From positions 186,001 through 250,000 of the forward strand of contig NZ_JAQFIF010000002.1 of assembly GCF_029504395.1 (NCBI RefSeq): 64,000 bases of DNA. Direction: 5' to 3'. Shown one piece after another: positions 50,627 through 59,221 of this stretch. The position numbers and the translations under genes are program-made. The first letter of the stretch is position 1, and every line of letters begins with the position of its first letter. The notes under the pieces are model-generated. The model was not told the DNA's origin. It ran no database searches and saw nothing but the letters and a program-made list of their open reading frames with translations. The DNA is from Arthrobacter sp. ES3-54. GTDB lineage: Bacteria > Actinomycetota > Actinomycetes > Actinomycetales > Micrococcaceae.

Positions 50627-51202
50627 ATGGTGACCATCTCCGATTCCCAGCTCCAGCCCGTTACGGTGTCCGTTGCCCGCACGGTCCAACCCGGCCGGAC
50701 GCGCCAGGCCAGCGCCTGGGCGCATGCAGGCCAGGAACTCGCCCGCGAATGGCCGGGCTATCTCGGCTCCGGCTGGGTGCGTTCAGCCGCGGACTCCAAC
50801 GAATGGCACATGCTGTACCGCTTTGCCGATGCCGGCCTGCTCAACGACTGGGAGCAGTCCGACGAACGGCGCTGGTGGATCGACAGTGCGGCAAACCTCG
50901 TGGAAGTCACGCAGATCGAGCGGCGCACCGGCATTGAAGGCTGGTTCGCTCAGCCCGGCGATGTCCGCCTCAGCGTTCCCGAGACGGTTGTTCCTCCCCG
51001 GTGGAAGCAGATGGTGAGTATCTTTCTGCCCTTTTTCCCGCTCAGCCTGCTGGCCAATTTCCTGCTGCACCCGCTGACTCAGGAGTGGCCCCTGGTGTTC
51101 CAGGTGCTGCTGGCCACGTGTCTCCTCACGCCCCTGATGACGTATGTCTTCCTTCCGGTCACCACCCGGCTGTTGGGATCCTGGCTCCGCAAGAAGCGCT
51201 GA
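50627..51202 (+). CDS. ABM-domain protein with C-terminal membrane helices
   Basis: 191 aa. N-terminal antibiotic-biosynthesis-monooxygenase-like domain (residues ~10-95: VTVSVARTVQPGRTRQASAWAH, WVRSAADSNEWHMLYRFADAGLL, read in parts), then two membrane helices near 128-150 and 158-180 with a basic end (RKKR). This fused form is common in actinobacteria and is regarded as an uncharacterised membrane-anchored monooxygenase-like protein. ATG 50627 is used; an earlier in-frame GTG start region has no support. Confidence 0.72.
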   Translation: MVTISDSQLQPVTVSVARTVQPGRTRQASAWAHAGQELAREWPGYLGSGWVRSAADSNEWHMLYRFADAGLLNDWEQSDERRWWIDSAANLVEVTQIERRTGIEGWFAQPGDVRLSVPETVVPPRWKQMVSIFLPFFPLSLLANFLLHPLTQEWPLVFQVLLATCLLTPLMTYVFLPVTTRLLGSWLRKKR

Positions 51203-51237
51203 CGGAGGCGCCCGCCGAGCTCCTGGCCTGTTCCCCC

Positions 51238-52110
51238 TTACCCCGCGCCGGGGAGGGACACCTCAACCAGACCATTCTCGATGCGTGTGCTGAACCGCGG
51301 CTGGCCCGCTGTCGCTGGGCCGCCCAGGACCTCTCCGCTACGCAGCGAGAAGGCACTCCCATGCCACGGACAGACAACGCAGGGCTCCCCGCGTTCTTCG
51401 ACTTTGCCTTCATGGAGGGGCCCGGACAAGTGGCTGCAGGCATCAGACAAGACGTGGACGGCGTCGCCCCGGCGGAACACGAGCAGCGGCATCCCGGCCA
51501 CCATCCTCCGCTCCAGTTTGCCGTCAACGAGCTCGTCCAGCGGGGCCAGGGCGTGCCAACCGACAGGGAAGCGGTGAGGAACATCCTCGCTGTGGTTTAC
51601 ACCGGCGGCCTGACGATACGTGAGGTGGCCACCGAGGAAACCGGCGGCGGCAAGCGTCGCAAACCCAAGATACCCGAGCAGCTTGCCTCGTGGCTGCCGC
51701 CCGCGGGACCGCTCCACCAGCGACGCGACATACAGACCAGTGGCCGCGAGGTTCCCCGCGGCGTGGACCAGGCCCACGCGCTGCTGCTGTTCATGAAGTT
51801 CCGACCAGTCGGTGAAGCCGGCCACAGCGGAGGGAACCGCGCTGACGACCCCCACGCCAATCAATATGCTGGCCGCCCGGTCGTTTCCGGGCATAGCATC
51901 CAAGATGGCGGCCGATGTCCACGCCCCCATCGGTATCTGGACTCCAACAGGGTGAACCGGATGTCCCAGAGGCACCCCGTGGAGCACATCACGGAGCCAA
52001 GGGAACCGGACAATCGAGTTCACGGTTCCTTTGACTCCCGCGACTAAAGGATCAAGCCAGAGACTGTCCTCCAGACGAGAAACGAGGTTCAGCAGCGGCA
52101 ACGGTTTCAT
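51238..52110 (-). CDS. DUF2231-Rieske fusion protein
   Basis: 290 aa. Residues ~40-170 are a DUF2231 membrane domain of four helices (DVLHGVPLGHPVHPVGVQIPMGAW start, read in parts), and residues ~175-290 a Rieske [2Fe-2S] domain with ligands Cys225, His227, Cys247 and His250 (CSHLSG and CPWHGS). It should be a membrane-tethered electron-transfer protein. His-rich loop residues in the DUF2231 part (HPVHP) may bind haem or metal. Partner unknown; no oxygenase next to it. ATG 52110. Confidence 0.85.
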   Translation of the reverse strand: MKPLPLLNLVSRLEDSLWLDPLVAGVKGTVNSIVRFPWLRDVLHGVPLGHPVHPVGVQIPMGAWTSAAILDAMPGNDRAASILIGVGVVSAVPSAVAGFTDWSELHEQQQRVGLVHAAGNLAATGLYVASLVERSRGRQPRGKLLGYLGFATLAAAGFLGGHLTYRQAAGVNHSEDVPHRFPVGWHALAPLDELVDGKLERRMVAGMPLLVFRRGDAVHVLSDACSHLSGPLHEGKVEERGEPCVVCPWHGSAFSLRSGEVLGGPATAGQPRFSTRIENGLVEVSLPGAG

Positions 52111-52228
52111 GTGCTTCCTCCATCATCTGATCGTTCAGCTGAGCCTAATTTCTCGGCCCTCATCTGCACAGCCCTTGGAGGCTCAATTGTGTGTCAGCAG
52201 TCGGACCGAAGCAACGGCAGCCGGGCAC

Positions 52229-54214
52229 TCACACGGTTGCTTGATCGCGGGCGTCCCGCGCCCTCCGTTCGCGCAGCCAAGGGATGAGACCACCGGCCAG
52301 GAGCATGTCCACCTGGCGATCGGAGAGGCTGTGCCGCACGGGGTAGACCTCGCCGCGGGTCTCGTTCTGCACGAGGATCTCTTTGTTTGTCACGAGGGCG
52401 TCGTGTATTCCTGTCAGCAGGAGCACATCGCCTTGTTGGATCCGGTCGTGATCGGCGGCATTTGTGAACTCGAGTGCGAGGACGCCGAAATTAGCCAGGT
52501 TCTGCCAATGGATCCGCGCGAACGAGACGGCCACCACTGCGCGCAGCCCGAGGAAGCGCGGGGTGATGGCTGCGTGTTCGCGTGAAGATCCCTGGCCGTA
52601 GTTGGTGCCGCCGACCAGGATGTGGCCTGTCGCGTCGCGGGTCCGTGCGGCGCGGGCGGGGTAGGTGGGATCGACCTGATCGAAGGTGAATTCGGCGAGT
52701 TTGGGGATGTTGCTGCGGTAGGGCAGAACGCGCGCACCGGCCGGCAGAATCTCATCCGTGGAGACATCATCCCCCACCACCAAGGCGACTGGTGCCTCGA
52801 TGCGGTCGGTGAGGGGACCGAATACCGGAAGAGAGGAGATGTTTTCGCCCTTGACCAGTGCCACTTTGCCGGCTTCCTCCGGCGCCAACGGTTCCTCCAA
52901 CATTGCCACGTTCACGCTCGACACTTCGGGGAGTTCGATCACGGGGTATTCCAGGTCAAAGAGCTGTGTCAGGTCCCGCGGGTCCGTGATCGTTCCGGTG
53001 AGTGCGGCAGCCGCGGCCGTCTCCGGTGAGCACAGGTAGACCGAGTCCTCCTTCGTGCCCGAACGGCCCGGAAAGTTGCGGGGCATCGTGCGCAGGCTGT
53101 TGCTTCCGTTGGCGGGGGCCTGGCCCATCCCAATACAGCCCATGCATCCGGTCTGATGCAGGCGGGCCCCGGCGCTGATCAGATCAAACGTGGCGCCCAT
53201 CCTGGTGAGGTCCTGCAGGATCTGTCGGGAACTCGGATTGACGTCAAGGGACAGCCCGGGGTGGCACTGCCGCCCCTTCGTGATTGCCGCGACAATGGCG
53301 AAGTCGCGCAGGCCCGGGTTCGCTGAGGACCCAATCACGACCTGCGCCACCGGCCTGCCTGCGACCTCCCGCACCGGAACGACGTTGCCGGGCGAGCTGG
53401 GCAGGGCGATGAGCGGCTCGATCGTGGCGAGGTCGATCTCGTCGGTCACGTCATAGGCGGCATCGGAATCGGCGAGGAGTTCGGTGAAGTCGCCCTCGCG
53501 CTGTTCGGAGCGCAGGAAGGCCCGGACCTGGTCGTCGGCCGGGAAAACCGTGCTCGTCGCACCGAGTTCGGCGCCCATGTTGGCAATTACGTGACGGTCC
53601 ATAGCCGTCAGTGTCGCGAGGCCGGGACCGTGGTACTCGATGATCCGGTCCCTGCCGCCCTTGACGCCATGCCGGCGCAGCATTTCGAGAATGACGTCCT
53701 TGGCGCTGGTCCACGGCGGCAGCTGGCCGGTAAGCCTCACGCCCCAGATCTCCGGCATCTTCAGGTAGAGCGGCTCCCCCGCGATTGCCAAGGCTACCTC
53801 GGTGCCGCCGACGCCGATTGCCAGCATCCCCAGTGCACCTGCGGCCGGGGTATGGCTGTCGGAGCCAACCATGGTCTTGCCCGGAATACCAAACCGCTGC
53901 ATGTGAGTCGGGTGCGACACCCCGTTTCCGGCCTTCGAGAACCACAGGCCAAACCGGCGGCAGGCCGAGCGGAGAAAATCATGGTCCTCCGCATTCCTGC
54001 TGTCGGCCTGCAACAGGTTGTGGTCCACGTACTGCACGGATACTTCAGTTTGTGCCTGGTCGAGCCCAAGGGCCTCCAGTTCAAGCATGACCAGCGTCCC
54101 GGTCGCGTCCTGGGTGAGGGTCTGATCGATATGCAAACCGATCTCACGCCCGGGAATCATTTCTCCGGCGACCAGATGGGATGCGATGAGCTTCTGCGCC
54201 ACGTTGTAGGCCAC
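52229..54214 (-). CDS. Aconitate hydratase, Aquifex-type
   Basis: 661-aa [4Fe-4S] enzyme isomerising citrate and isocitrate. FGIPGKTMVGSDSHTPAAGALG carries the active-site block, GCMGCIGMGQAPANG the cluster Cys pair (with the earlier Cys of the third ligand in HQTGCMGC), and the C-terminal swivel domain has GGTNYGQGSSREHAAITPRFLG (all read in parts). Length (640-660) matches the short 'putative aconitase, Aquifex type' rather than the ~890-aa AcnA. GTG 54214 follows AAGGAAG. Probably a second aconitase or acts on a homologous acid. Confidence 0.9.
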   Translation of the reverse strand: MAYNVAQKLIASHLVAGEMIPGREIGLHIDQTLTQDATGTLVMLELEALGLDQAQTEVSVQYVDHNLLQADSRNAEDHDFLRSACRRFGLWFSKAGNGVSHPTHMQRFGIPGKTMVGSDSHTPAAGALGMLAIGVGGTEVALAIAGEPLYLKMPEIWGVRLTGQLPPWTSAKDVILEMLRRHGVKGGRDRIIEYHGPGLATLTAMDRHVIANMGAELGATSTVFPADDQVRAFLRSEQREGDFTELLADSDAAYDVTDEIDLATIEPLIALPSSPGNVVPVREVAGRPVAQVVIGSSANPGLRDFAIVAAITKGRQCHPGLSLDVNPSSRQILQDLTRMGATFDLISAGARLHQTGCMGCIGMGQAPANGSNSLRTMPRNFPGRSGTKEDSVYLCSPETAAAAALTGTITDPRDLTQLFDLEYPVIELPEVSSVNVAMLEEPLAPEEAGKVALVKGENISSLPVFGPLTDRIEAPVALVVGDDVSTDEILPAGARVLPYRSNIPKLAEFTFDQVDPTYPARAARTRDATGHILVGGTNYGQGSSREHAAITPRFLGLRAVVAVSFARIHWQNLANFGVLALEFTNAADHDRIQQGDVLLLTGIHDALVTNKEILVQNETRGEVYPVRHSLSDRQVDMLLAGGLIPWLRERRARDARDQATV

Positions 54215-54374
54215 GGCGGGCTTCCTTACTCGAAACGCGAGGCCGGACGCATCCGTCGGCAACGAACCGGCCACCGGGCACTCGCCTTATCCCCAAAATA
54301 GCCCACTCCGGGCGCCGGGAACAGTGGAGATCGGACGTCCTCGGGCAGGGATGCCCGGGCGGTCCGTATGCCGT

Positions 54375-55436
54375 TCATCGCGGCAGAGCCGGCCCCGGCA
54401 CGCTTCTGGTGTTCCAGGAGCTGAGGAAGGCCAGAGCCGCAGCCAATCCCGCACTCAGCACAACGGCTCCCAGCCACATCGACACGGGCCATTGAATCGA
54501 TGAGCCTAGCGCGATGCCGGCCAGTTGGCCCGTCCAGATAAGTGCAACGAGTATTGCGGTGACCGCCGGCAACCGGCGCCTCAGCCACGGTCCCTCCCGT
54601 CCGGCGAGCAGCACGTCAGTCGCCACCGCGACTATCGTGGCCCCGGCCGCACCGGCGACCGCTGCCGGGCGCAGCCCCGACATGGCCAGGGGCAGCCACG
54701 CCACCACGGCGACCAGGATGGTGGCAATGCCGTAAGGCGGCCGTCTGGCGCCGGAGAAGCTGTAGAGGAAGGGGCCGATGATCAGCGCCGTGGTCACCAG
54801 ATAGCTGGCCAGCCCGAGGGCCGGAGGCAGCTCCGCTTGGGTGTGCCCGGGACTCCCGATCGGCGTCTGTAGATATGGGACGGCCGGCGGCGTCCGGACG
54901 AACGCCGAGCAGTAGATCAGGAAGAAGGCGCCCAGTCCGGTCATGAGGGCGAGAGAGAGCACTGCAGGCGGCGTCCATCTAAAGGCCCCCGGGCCGCCGG
55001 CGGCCCGTGCACTACGGATGCCGGTGCCGAGGATGAGGAAGAGGCTGAACCCCAGCAGCAAGTGTGTGGGGCTCACCAGCGCATCGAGGGAGACTTCGAT
55101 GCCCAGGATCTCGTGCCACGCCAGATCCAGAACGCCGGCGACGGCGAAGAGGACAAGTCCGATGACCGTGCCCTGGTAGCCGGCGGGTACCGCCCGGGTC
55201 AACGGCCGCCCGGGCTGGCGGTTCCTCCAGATCACATTTGCCGTCCACGCGGCGGTGGCCACGAGGCCCGAATAAAGCGCGGCGTGCCAGGGAGTGAAGA
55301 AGGTTTCCAGCTCGGGAACGTGCAGGTGGGCCCAGCCGTCCAGGAAGACGGCCAGGAGGAGCCAGATGCCCAGCAGTTCGGTCACCAGATCGTTCCGCGC
55401 GCCTGCCCGGAGAGTCGGTGCTGCCGTGTCAACCAT
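54375..55436 (-). CDS. Hypothetical multi-helix membrane protein
   Basis: 353 aa with about nine helices, Trp/His-rich segments (LDGWAHLHVPELETFFTPWHAALYSG near residues 32-58, LDLAWHEILGIEVSLDAL near 100, SPTHLLLG near 120) that hint at haem or metal contacts. A single Cys. No family recognised; the pattern is broadly like respiratory assembly factors but this is only suggestive. ATG 55436 follows GGAGAG. It is 168 bases downstream of the DUF2182 gene, same strand, and may be part of that transcript. Confidence 0.6.
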   Translation of the reverse strand: MVDTAAPTLRAGARNDLVTELLGIWLLLAVFLDGWAHLHVPELETFFTPWHAALYSGLVATAAWTANVIWRNRQPGRPLTRAVPAGYQGTVIGLVLFAVAGVLDLAWHEILGIEVSLDALVSPTHLLLGFSLFLILGTGIRSARAAGGPGAFRWTPPAVLSLALMTGLGAFFLIYCSAFVRTPPAVPYLQTPIGSPGHTQAELPPALGLASYLVTTALIIGPFLYSFSGARRPPYGIATILVAVVAWLPLAMSGLRPAAVAGAAGATIVAVATDVLLAGREGPWLRRRLPAVTAILVALIWTGQLAGIALGSSIQWPVSMWLGAVVLSAGLAAALAFLSSWNTRSVPGPALPR

Positions 55437-55604
55437 GGTCGCTCTCCTCGCACCCAACGTGCCACCCCAAGCGGCCGGGGCCGCCAGTATGGGGTCCCGC
55501 GCCGACTGGTTAAAGCTTGGACCTCCCGGGGTCCGACCGCCAGTGCCGCCGTCGCCGTTCCTGGAACCCGCGGAGGGTCATTCGAAGAGGGCGATTACCG
55601 TCCC

Positions 55605-56372
55605 TCACATGGGCGCGGTCATTTGGAGCCCGGGCAGCAACTCCGGGTGAGCCGGGACGAAGAGCGCGAAAACAATCAGTGAGACTCCAGTGATCCGGCT
55701 GAGGGCGGGCCCGTATTTCCACGTCTTCTCCAGGAAGATGACAACCGTGAGCACGGCCATCCATGCCAGGTTCATTACACCAACAGCAATCAGCACCACC
55801 ATGAGCCCCCAACAGCAGCCCACGCAATACACGCCGTGGTACATGCCGACCCGGACATCCCGCAGGCGGCCCTTGTACCCGGAGACGTGCAACAGGAATG
55901 CTATGGGCGACCGGCAGTGCCTGAGGCAGAAATTCTTCAGCGGGGTCAACTGGTAGGCACCGGCCGCCACAAGCACTCCAGCTCCGACCCAAGGTGCAAT
56001 ATCCGCCTCGTCCTCAGCCAGCAGCGCAGACAACGCCGCGGCCGCGTAAGCAACGACTCCGAATCCTATCCACGTCAAAAGGTAACCGCCCACCAGGCCA
56101 GTTGTCCGGATGGCCCGGACCCGGCGGCTGCGGACGGCACGGATTGACCTGAGGTACGTCGAAGTGAGAGGCGCCAGCGCCGGCAACATCATGGCCGCCA
56201 TCATCAGCGCCCACACCCCAAGGAAACCCCAGAGCCCCAAGCCCATGGTTCCCGGGCCTGTGGACATGTCGGTCAGGCCAGAGAATGTGAAATACCACGC
56301 CAGTGCGGCGCACCCGATCAAAGCCAGCTCTGCGGCATGGTGGCTGACAGTCAGGCCGCTCCTGTCCGACAC
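55605..56372 (-). CDS. DUF2182 family metal-binding membrane protein
   Basis: 255-aa membrane protein of the DUF2182 family (annotated in COG5486 as predicted metal-binding). Key block WALMMAAMMLPALAPLTSTY near residue 52-72, then GAYQLTPLKNFCLRHCRSP with the LKxxCLxxCR metal-type motif, and VYCVGCCWGLM near 190. About seven helices. GTG 56372 directly follows the DUF1326 stop (TAG-GTG), so the two are co-translated. The Cys pairs suggest transport or handling of a soft metal. Confidence 0.85.
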   Translation of the reverse strand: MSDRSGLTVSHHAAELALIGCAALAWYFTFSGLTDMSTGPGTMGLGLWGFLGVWALMMAAMMLPALAPLTSTYLRSIRAVRSRRVRAIRTTGLVGGYLLTWIGFGVVAYAAAALSALLAEDEADIAPWVGAGVLVAAGAYQLTPLKNFCLRHCRSPIAFLLHVSGYKGRLRDVRVGMYHGVYCVGCCWGLMVVLIAVGVMNLAWMAVLTVVIFLEKTWKYGPALSRITGVSLIVFALFVPAHPELLPGLQMTAPM

Positions 56373-56978
56373 CTAAGCGGACCAGGCGAAGGGGGCGGAG
56401 AAGGAGTTCTTCCCGGCGTTATCCCAGGTCATCCCGAACACGTCGACGCGGGCGGTACTGGACGTGCCGGCTGCCAGAGTGTCGGCCGGGAATCCGACCC
56501 CGCTGATTTTCACTCCCTGTCCTGTGGGATCCAGGGGCGACACGAAGTCCTCGACCACCATGTCGACGGCACTGCCAATTCGGACCTGGTGGACACGCCC
56601 GTCGTCGGCGTAGGCCATTTCCAGGGACTCCATGCCCGCCATTTCACCGATCAACGGAGCGATACCCTCCATCGGTCCGCCGAGCTGTCCGCCGAAGACT
56701 GCACCGAGCGCTTCGGCCTGCTCAGCTGAGGCGGCGGCATCCATCAGAACACCGACCTTCCAGCCCCCGTCACCCATCAGGGCCGGGGTATCGGCCACGA
56801 CGCAGACTGTCAGACCGCCGACGTCGACACCGTTCACTTCGCCGGTGTCCACGTGGAAGGCCAAGGCCACGTTGCAGCGGTCATTGTCCGCCGGTGCGGT
56901 CTGCCCTGACGCCGTACACGGGCAGACCATGTCGCAGTTGCAATTCTCAAAGTACGTACCCTCGACATGCCACGGCAT
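56373..56978 (-). CDS. DUF1326 family protein
   Basis: 201-aa protein that starts with a Cys cluster, YFENCNCDMVCPC (residues 9-21), typical of DUF1326/COG5588. The remaining domain is beta-rich (ALAFHVDTGEVNGVDV, GWKVGVLMD) and resembles a small metal- or lipid-handling barrel. It has no signal peptide. It lies immediately before DUF2182; these two families regularly occur side by side, which suggests one complex with the membrane protein. ATG 56978 follows AAAGGAG. Actual metal unknown. Confidence 0.85.
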   Translation of the reverse strand: MPWHVEGTYFENCNCDMVCPCTASGQTAPADNDRCNVALAFHVDTGEVNGVDVGGLTVCVVADTPALMGDGGWKVGVLMDAAASAEQAEALGAVFGGQLGGPMEGIAPLIGEMAGMESLEMAYADDGRVHQVRIGSAVDMVVEDFVSPLDPTGQGVKISGVGFPADTLAAGTSSTARVDVFGMTWDNAGKNSFSAPFAWSA

Positions 56979-57178
56979 TTGGGGCTCCTTTCGAAGAGGC
57001 CCCCCAAAAATAAAGTCTCCTCGCGGCCCTGAACAGTGTCAACGGTGGATGGTGACCCGTGCATGAGGCCCTTCAGGGGCGCTCCTCACGTCGAAGGGAT
57101 GGGTGCAAAGAGCCAAACGTTTGCTGGTGGGAGAGATCGAGTGGCGGCACTGTCACCTCTAGGAATGTGCCGCCGCCG

Positions 57179-57382
57179 CTAACTGGCCGGCGTCACGACG
57201 TCCTCCAGCACTGACCGGTCGAAGAATCGGATCTCGCCCGTTGCCTGGAAAAACACGGGTACTACTGAAGTATTCGCGTCCTTCGAGGTTTCGTAAATCT
57301 CGGGAGCGCTCCCGTGTTTTCGCGCGATGGTTCCAACCAGGTCTGTGCCGCGAACCCGGACGGTGCGATATTTATAGCTCAT
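57179..57382 (-). CDS. Small hypothetical protein
   Basis: 67-aa, basic N-terminal strand MSYKYRTVRVRGTDLVGTIA and an acidic C-terminus ending FFDRSVLEDVVTPAS. It may be a small beta-barrel (SH3/KOW-like) protein; that is a guess. ATG 57382 is preceded by AAAGGGG. The longer frame to 57907 overlaps the acetyltransferase in antisense and is rejected. Confidence 0.45.
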   Translation of the reverse strand: MSYKYRTVRVRGTDLVGTIARKHGSAPEIYETSKDANTSVVPVFFQATGEIRFFDRSVLEDVVTPAS

Positions 57383-57625
57383 TGGACCCCTTTGTCTGCC
57401 GACTTTTCGTCTGCCAAGGCAAACGCTACTCCTGAGGGGGCCTTGAGGTGATCGCGGCCCGCAGCCCTTGGCGCCCATGGCGTCCGGAACGGCTGTTACT
57501 GCCCAAACGAGGCAGTGCTTCGGGGGCGCATAAACTGGGCAGGTGGCTATCCTCACGGATGCATCCAGCACTGGCTCAGCAACGGACGGGGTGGGCTCGG
57601 ACCGGGACCGGGAGGCCTCAACGAT

Positions 57626-58198
57626 ATGGCGATCGAGATTCGTCCGGCGACGCAGTTCGAAGACGTGAGAACAATGGTTGGACCCAAGCGGCCCGATGCG
57701 ACCGTGTGCTGGTGCCTGAGCTACCGCATCCCTTCCAAGCAGAACGTGCAATTGCGTGGCGTGGAGCGCGGCGCGCTCATGAAGGAACTCGTGGGGCAGG
57801 ATCCGCCGCCCGGGGTGCTGGCGTACGACGGCGACGAGGTGGTGGGCTGGGCCGGCGTCCATCCACGTGCCGACACCAATTTTGCCCGCAACCGCAAAAT
57901 TCCCCACGTGGACGAGCTCGACGTATGGTCAGTGTGGTGTATCCGGGTGCGGCCCGGGCACCGCGGCGAGGGAATCGCCCATCATCTGCTGCAGGGTGCC
58001 GTCGACTTTGCCCGCAGCTACGGTGCGCCTGCCATCGAGGGCTACCCCGTCGACAACCATGGCAGCCACGTCGACCTGACCATGGCCTACGTTGGCACAC
58101 AGAAGCTCTTCGAGCAGGCCGGGTTCACCAAGGCTGCCGACACCGACTCCGTGATCAATGGCTTCCCTCGCGTGCTCATGCGACTGGAACTGCGTTGA
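57626..58198 (+). CDS. GNAT family N-acetyltransferase
   Basis: 190 aa. The GNAT core is visible: EIRPATQFEDVRTMVG, a Cys-rich VCWCLSYR strand, GVLAYDGDEVVGWAGVHPR, the acetyl-CoA loop WCIRVRPGHRGEGIAHHLL (RxxGxG with Q/R at 112-117) and FARSYGAPAIEGYPVDN. It probably acetylates an amine on a small molecule; no target is deducible. ATG 57626 follows GGGAGG with longish 11-base spacing. Confidence 0.85.
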   Translation: MAIEIRPATQFEDVRTMVGPKRPDATVCWCLSYRIPSKQNVQLRGVERGALMKELVGQDPPPGVLAYDGDEVVGWAGVHPRADTNFARNRKIPHVDELDVWSVWCIRVRPGHRGEGIAHHLLQGAVDFARSYGAPAIEGYPVDNHGSHVDLTMAYVGTQKLFEQAGFTKAADTDSVINGFPRVLMRLELR

Positions 58199-58346
58199 CG
58201 ACAGGACGTGGCAATCCACTTAACGCAATGCCGGCCCCGTCACACAGCACGGCATAGGATCGAAACTGAGGAACTAACCGAGAGGACGCTACGGGCGGCC
58301 TTGTGGCGGGTAAGCAAGCCGCAGAAACTACTTGAGAGTATGGATC

Positions 58347-59159
58347 ATGGCTTCGAAAAATGACCCCGAATCCGACGTCGATGCGGAGTCCGGCCAGCAC
58401 GGCGGCGTCCAGTCGGTGGACCGGGCACTGATGGTCCTGGAGATCCTTGCACGGGACGGCCATGCGGGCGTGAGCGATATCGCCGACGAGATGGGCATCC
58501 ACAAATCCACCGTCTCCCGGCTGCTGGGTTCACTGGTGAGCAGGGAAATGGTCCACCAGAACAGCGAGCGCGGAAAGTACCAGCTCGGCTTTGGCATCCT
58601 GAGGCTGGCAAGCTCCATCCCCGGGCGGCTCAGCCTGGTCCGCGAGGCCCGGCCCATACTGGAAAGCCTTGCTGAGGAATTCAAGGAGACAGTGAACCTC
58701 GCCGTCCTGCGCTCCAACTACGCCGTCAACGTGGACCAGGCCATGGGCCCGTCAACACTGGCCACCTACGACTGGGTAGGCAGCCTGACGCCGCTGCACG
58801 CGACCTCCAGCGGAAAGGTCCTGCTGGCAGCACTGTCCGCGGACGAACGGGACCGCGTCCTGAAGGAGACCGGGCTTCCGGCCCGGACGCCGCGGACCAT
58901 CACCAACAGGAACAAGCTCGAAACCCAGCTCCTCGACGTCGCCCGCGACGGTTACGGCGTGGTCCGGGAGGAATTCGAAATCGGGCTCAACTCGATGTCC
59001 GTGCCGGTGTACAACCATGTGGGGGCCGTGATCGGCGCCGTCAGCATTTCCGGACCGGCCTTCCGTTTTGATCCGGAGATGGCGCCGGGACTCCTCGAAG
59101 CGCTCAAACAGGCGGGGCTGCAGATCAGCGCGAAGATGGGCTACACCGGGGGCCGGTGA
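58347..59159 (+). CDS. IclR family transcriptional regulator
   Basis: 270 aa with an N-terminal winged helix (SVDRALMVLEILARDGHAG then VSDIADEMGIHKSTVSRLLGSL, residues ~23-63) and a C-terminal IclR effector domain (VNLAVLRSNYAVNVDQ, LHATSSGKVLLAAL and a SISGPAFRF end). It has a polar N-terminal tail. It is convergent with the Rieske oxygenase gene and likely controls the downstream amine-oxidation genes; the 17-bp element near 61717 and 61836 is a candidate site. ATG 58347; TTG 58332 rejected. Confidence 0.9.
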   Translation: MASKNDPESDVDAESGQHGGVQSVDRALMVLEILARDGHAGVSDIADEMGIHKSTVSRLLGSLVSREMVHQNSERGKYQLGFGILRLASSIPGRLSLVREARPILESLAEEFKETVNLAVLRSNYAVNVDQAMGPSTLATYDWVGSLTPLHATSSGKVLLAALSADERDRVLKETGLPARTPRTITNRNKLETQLLDVARDGYGVVREEFEIGLNSMSVPVYNHVGAVIGAVSISGPAFRFDPEMAPGLLEALKQAGLQISAKMGYTGGR

Positions 59160-59221
59160 CTGGCCCTCAAGCCGGGCGGCGGTCCTTCCCGTAGGGTGAT
59201 GGGCCGCAACCCGGCAAAGCC

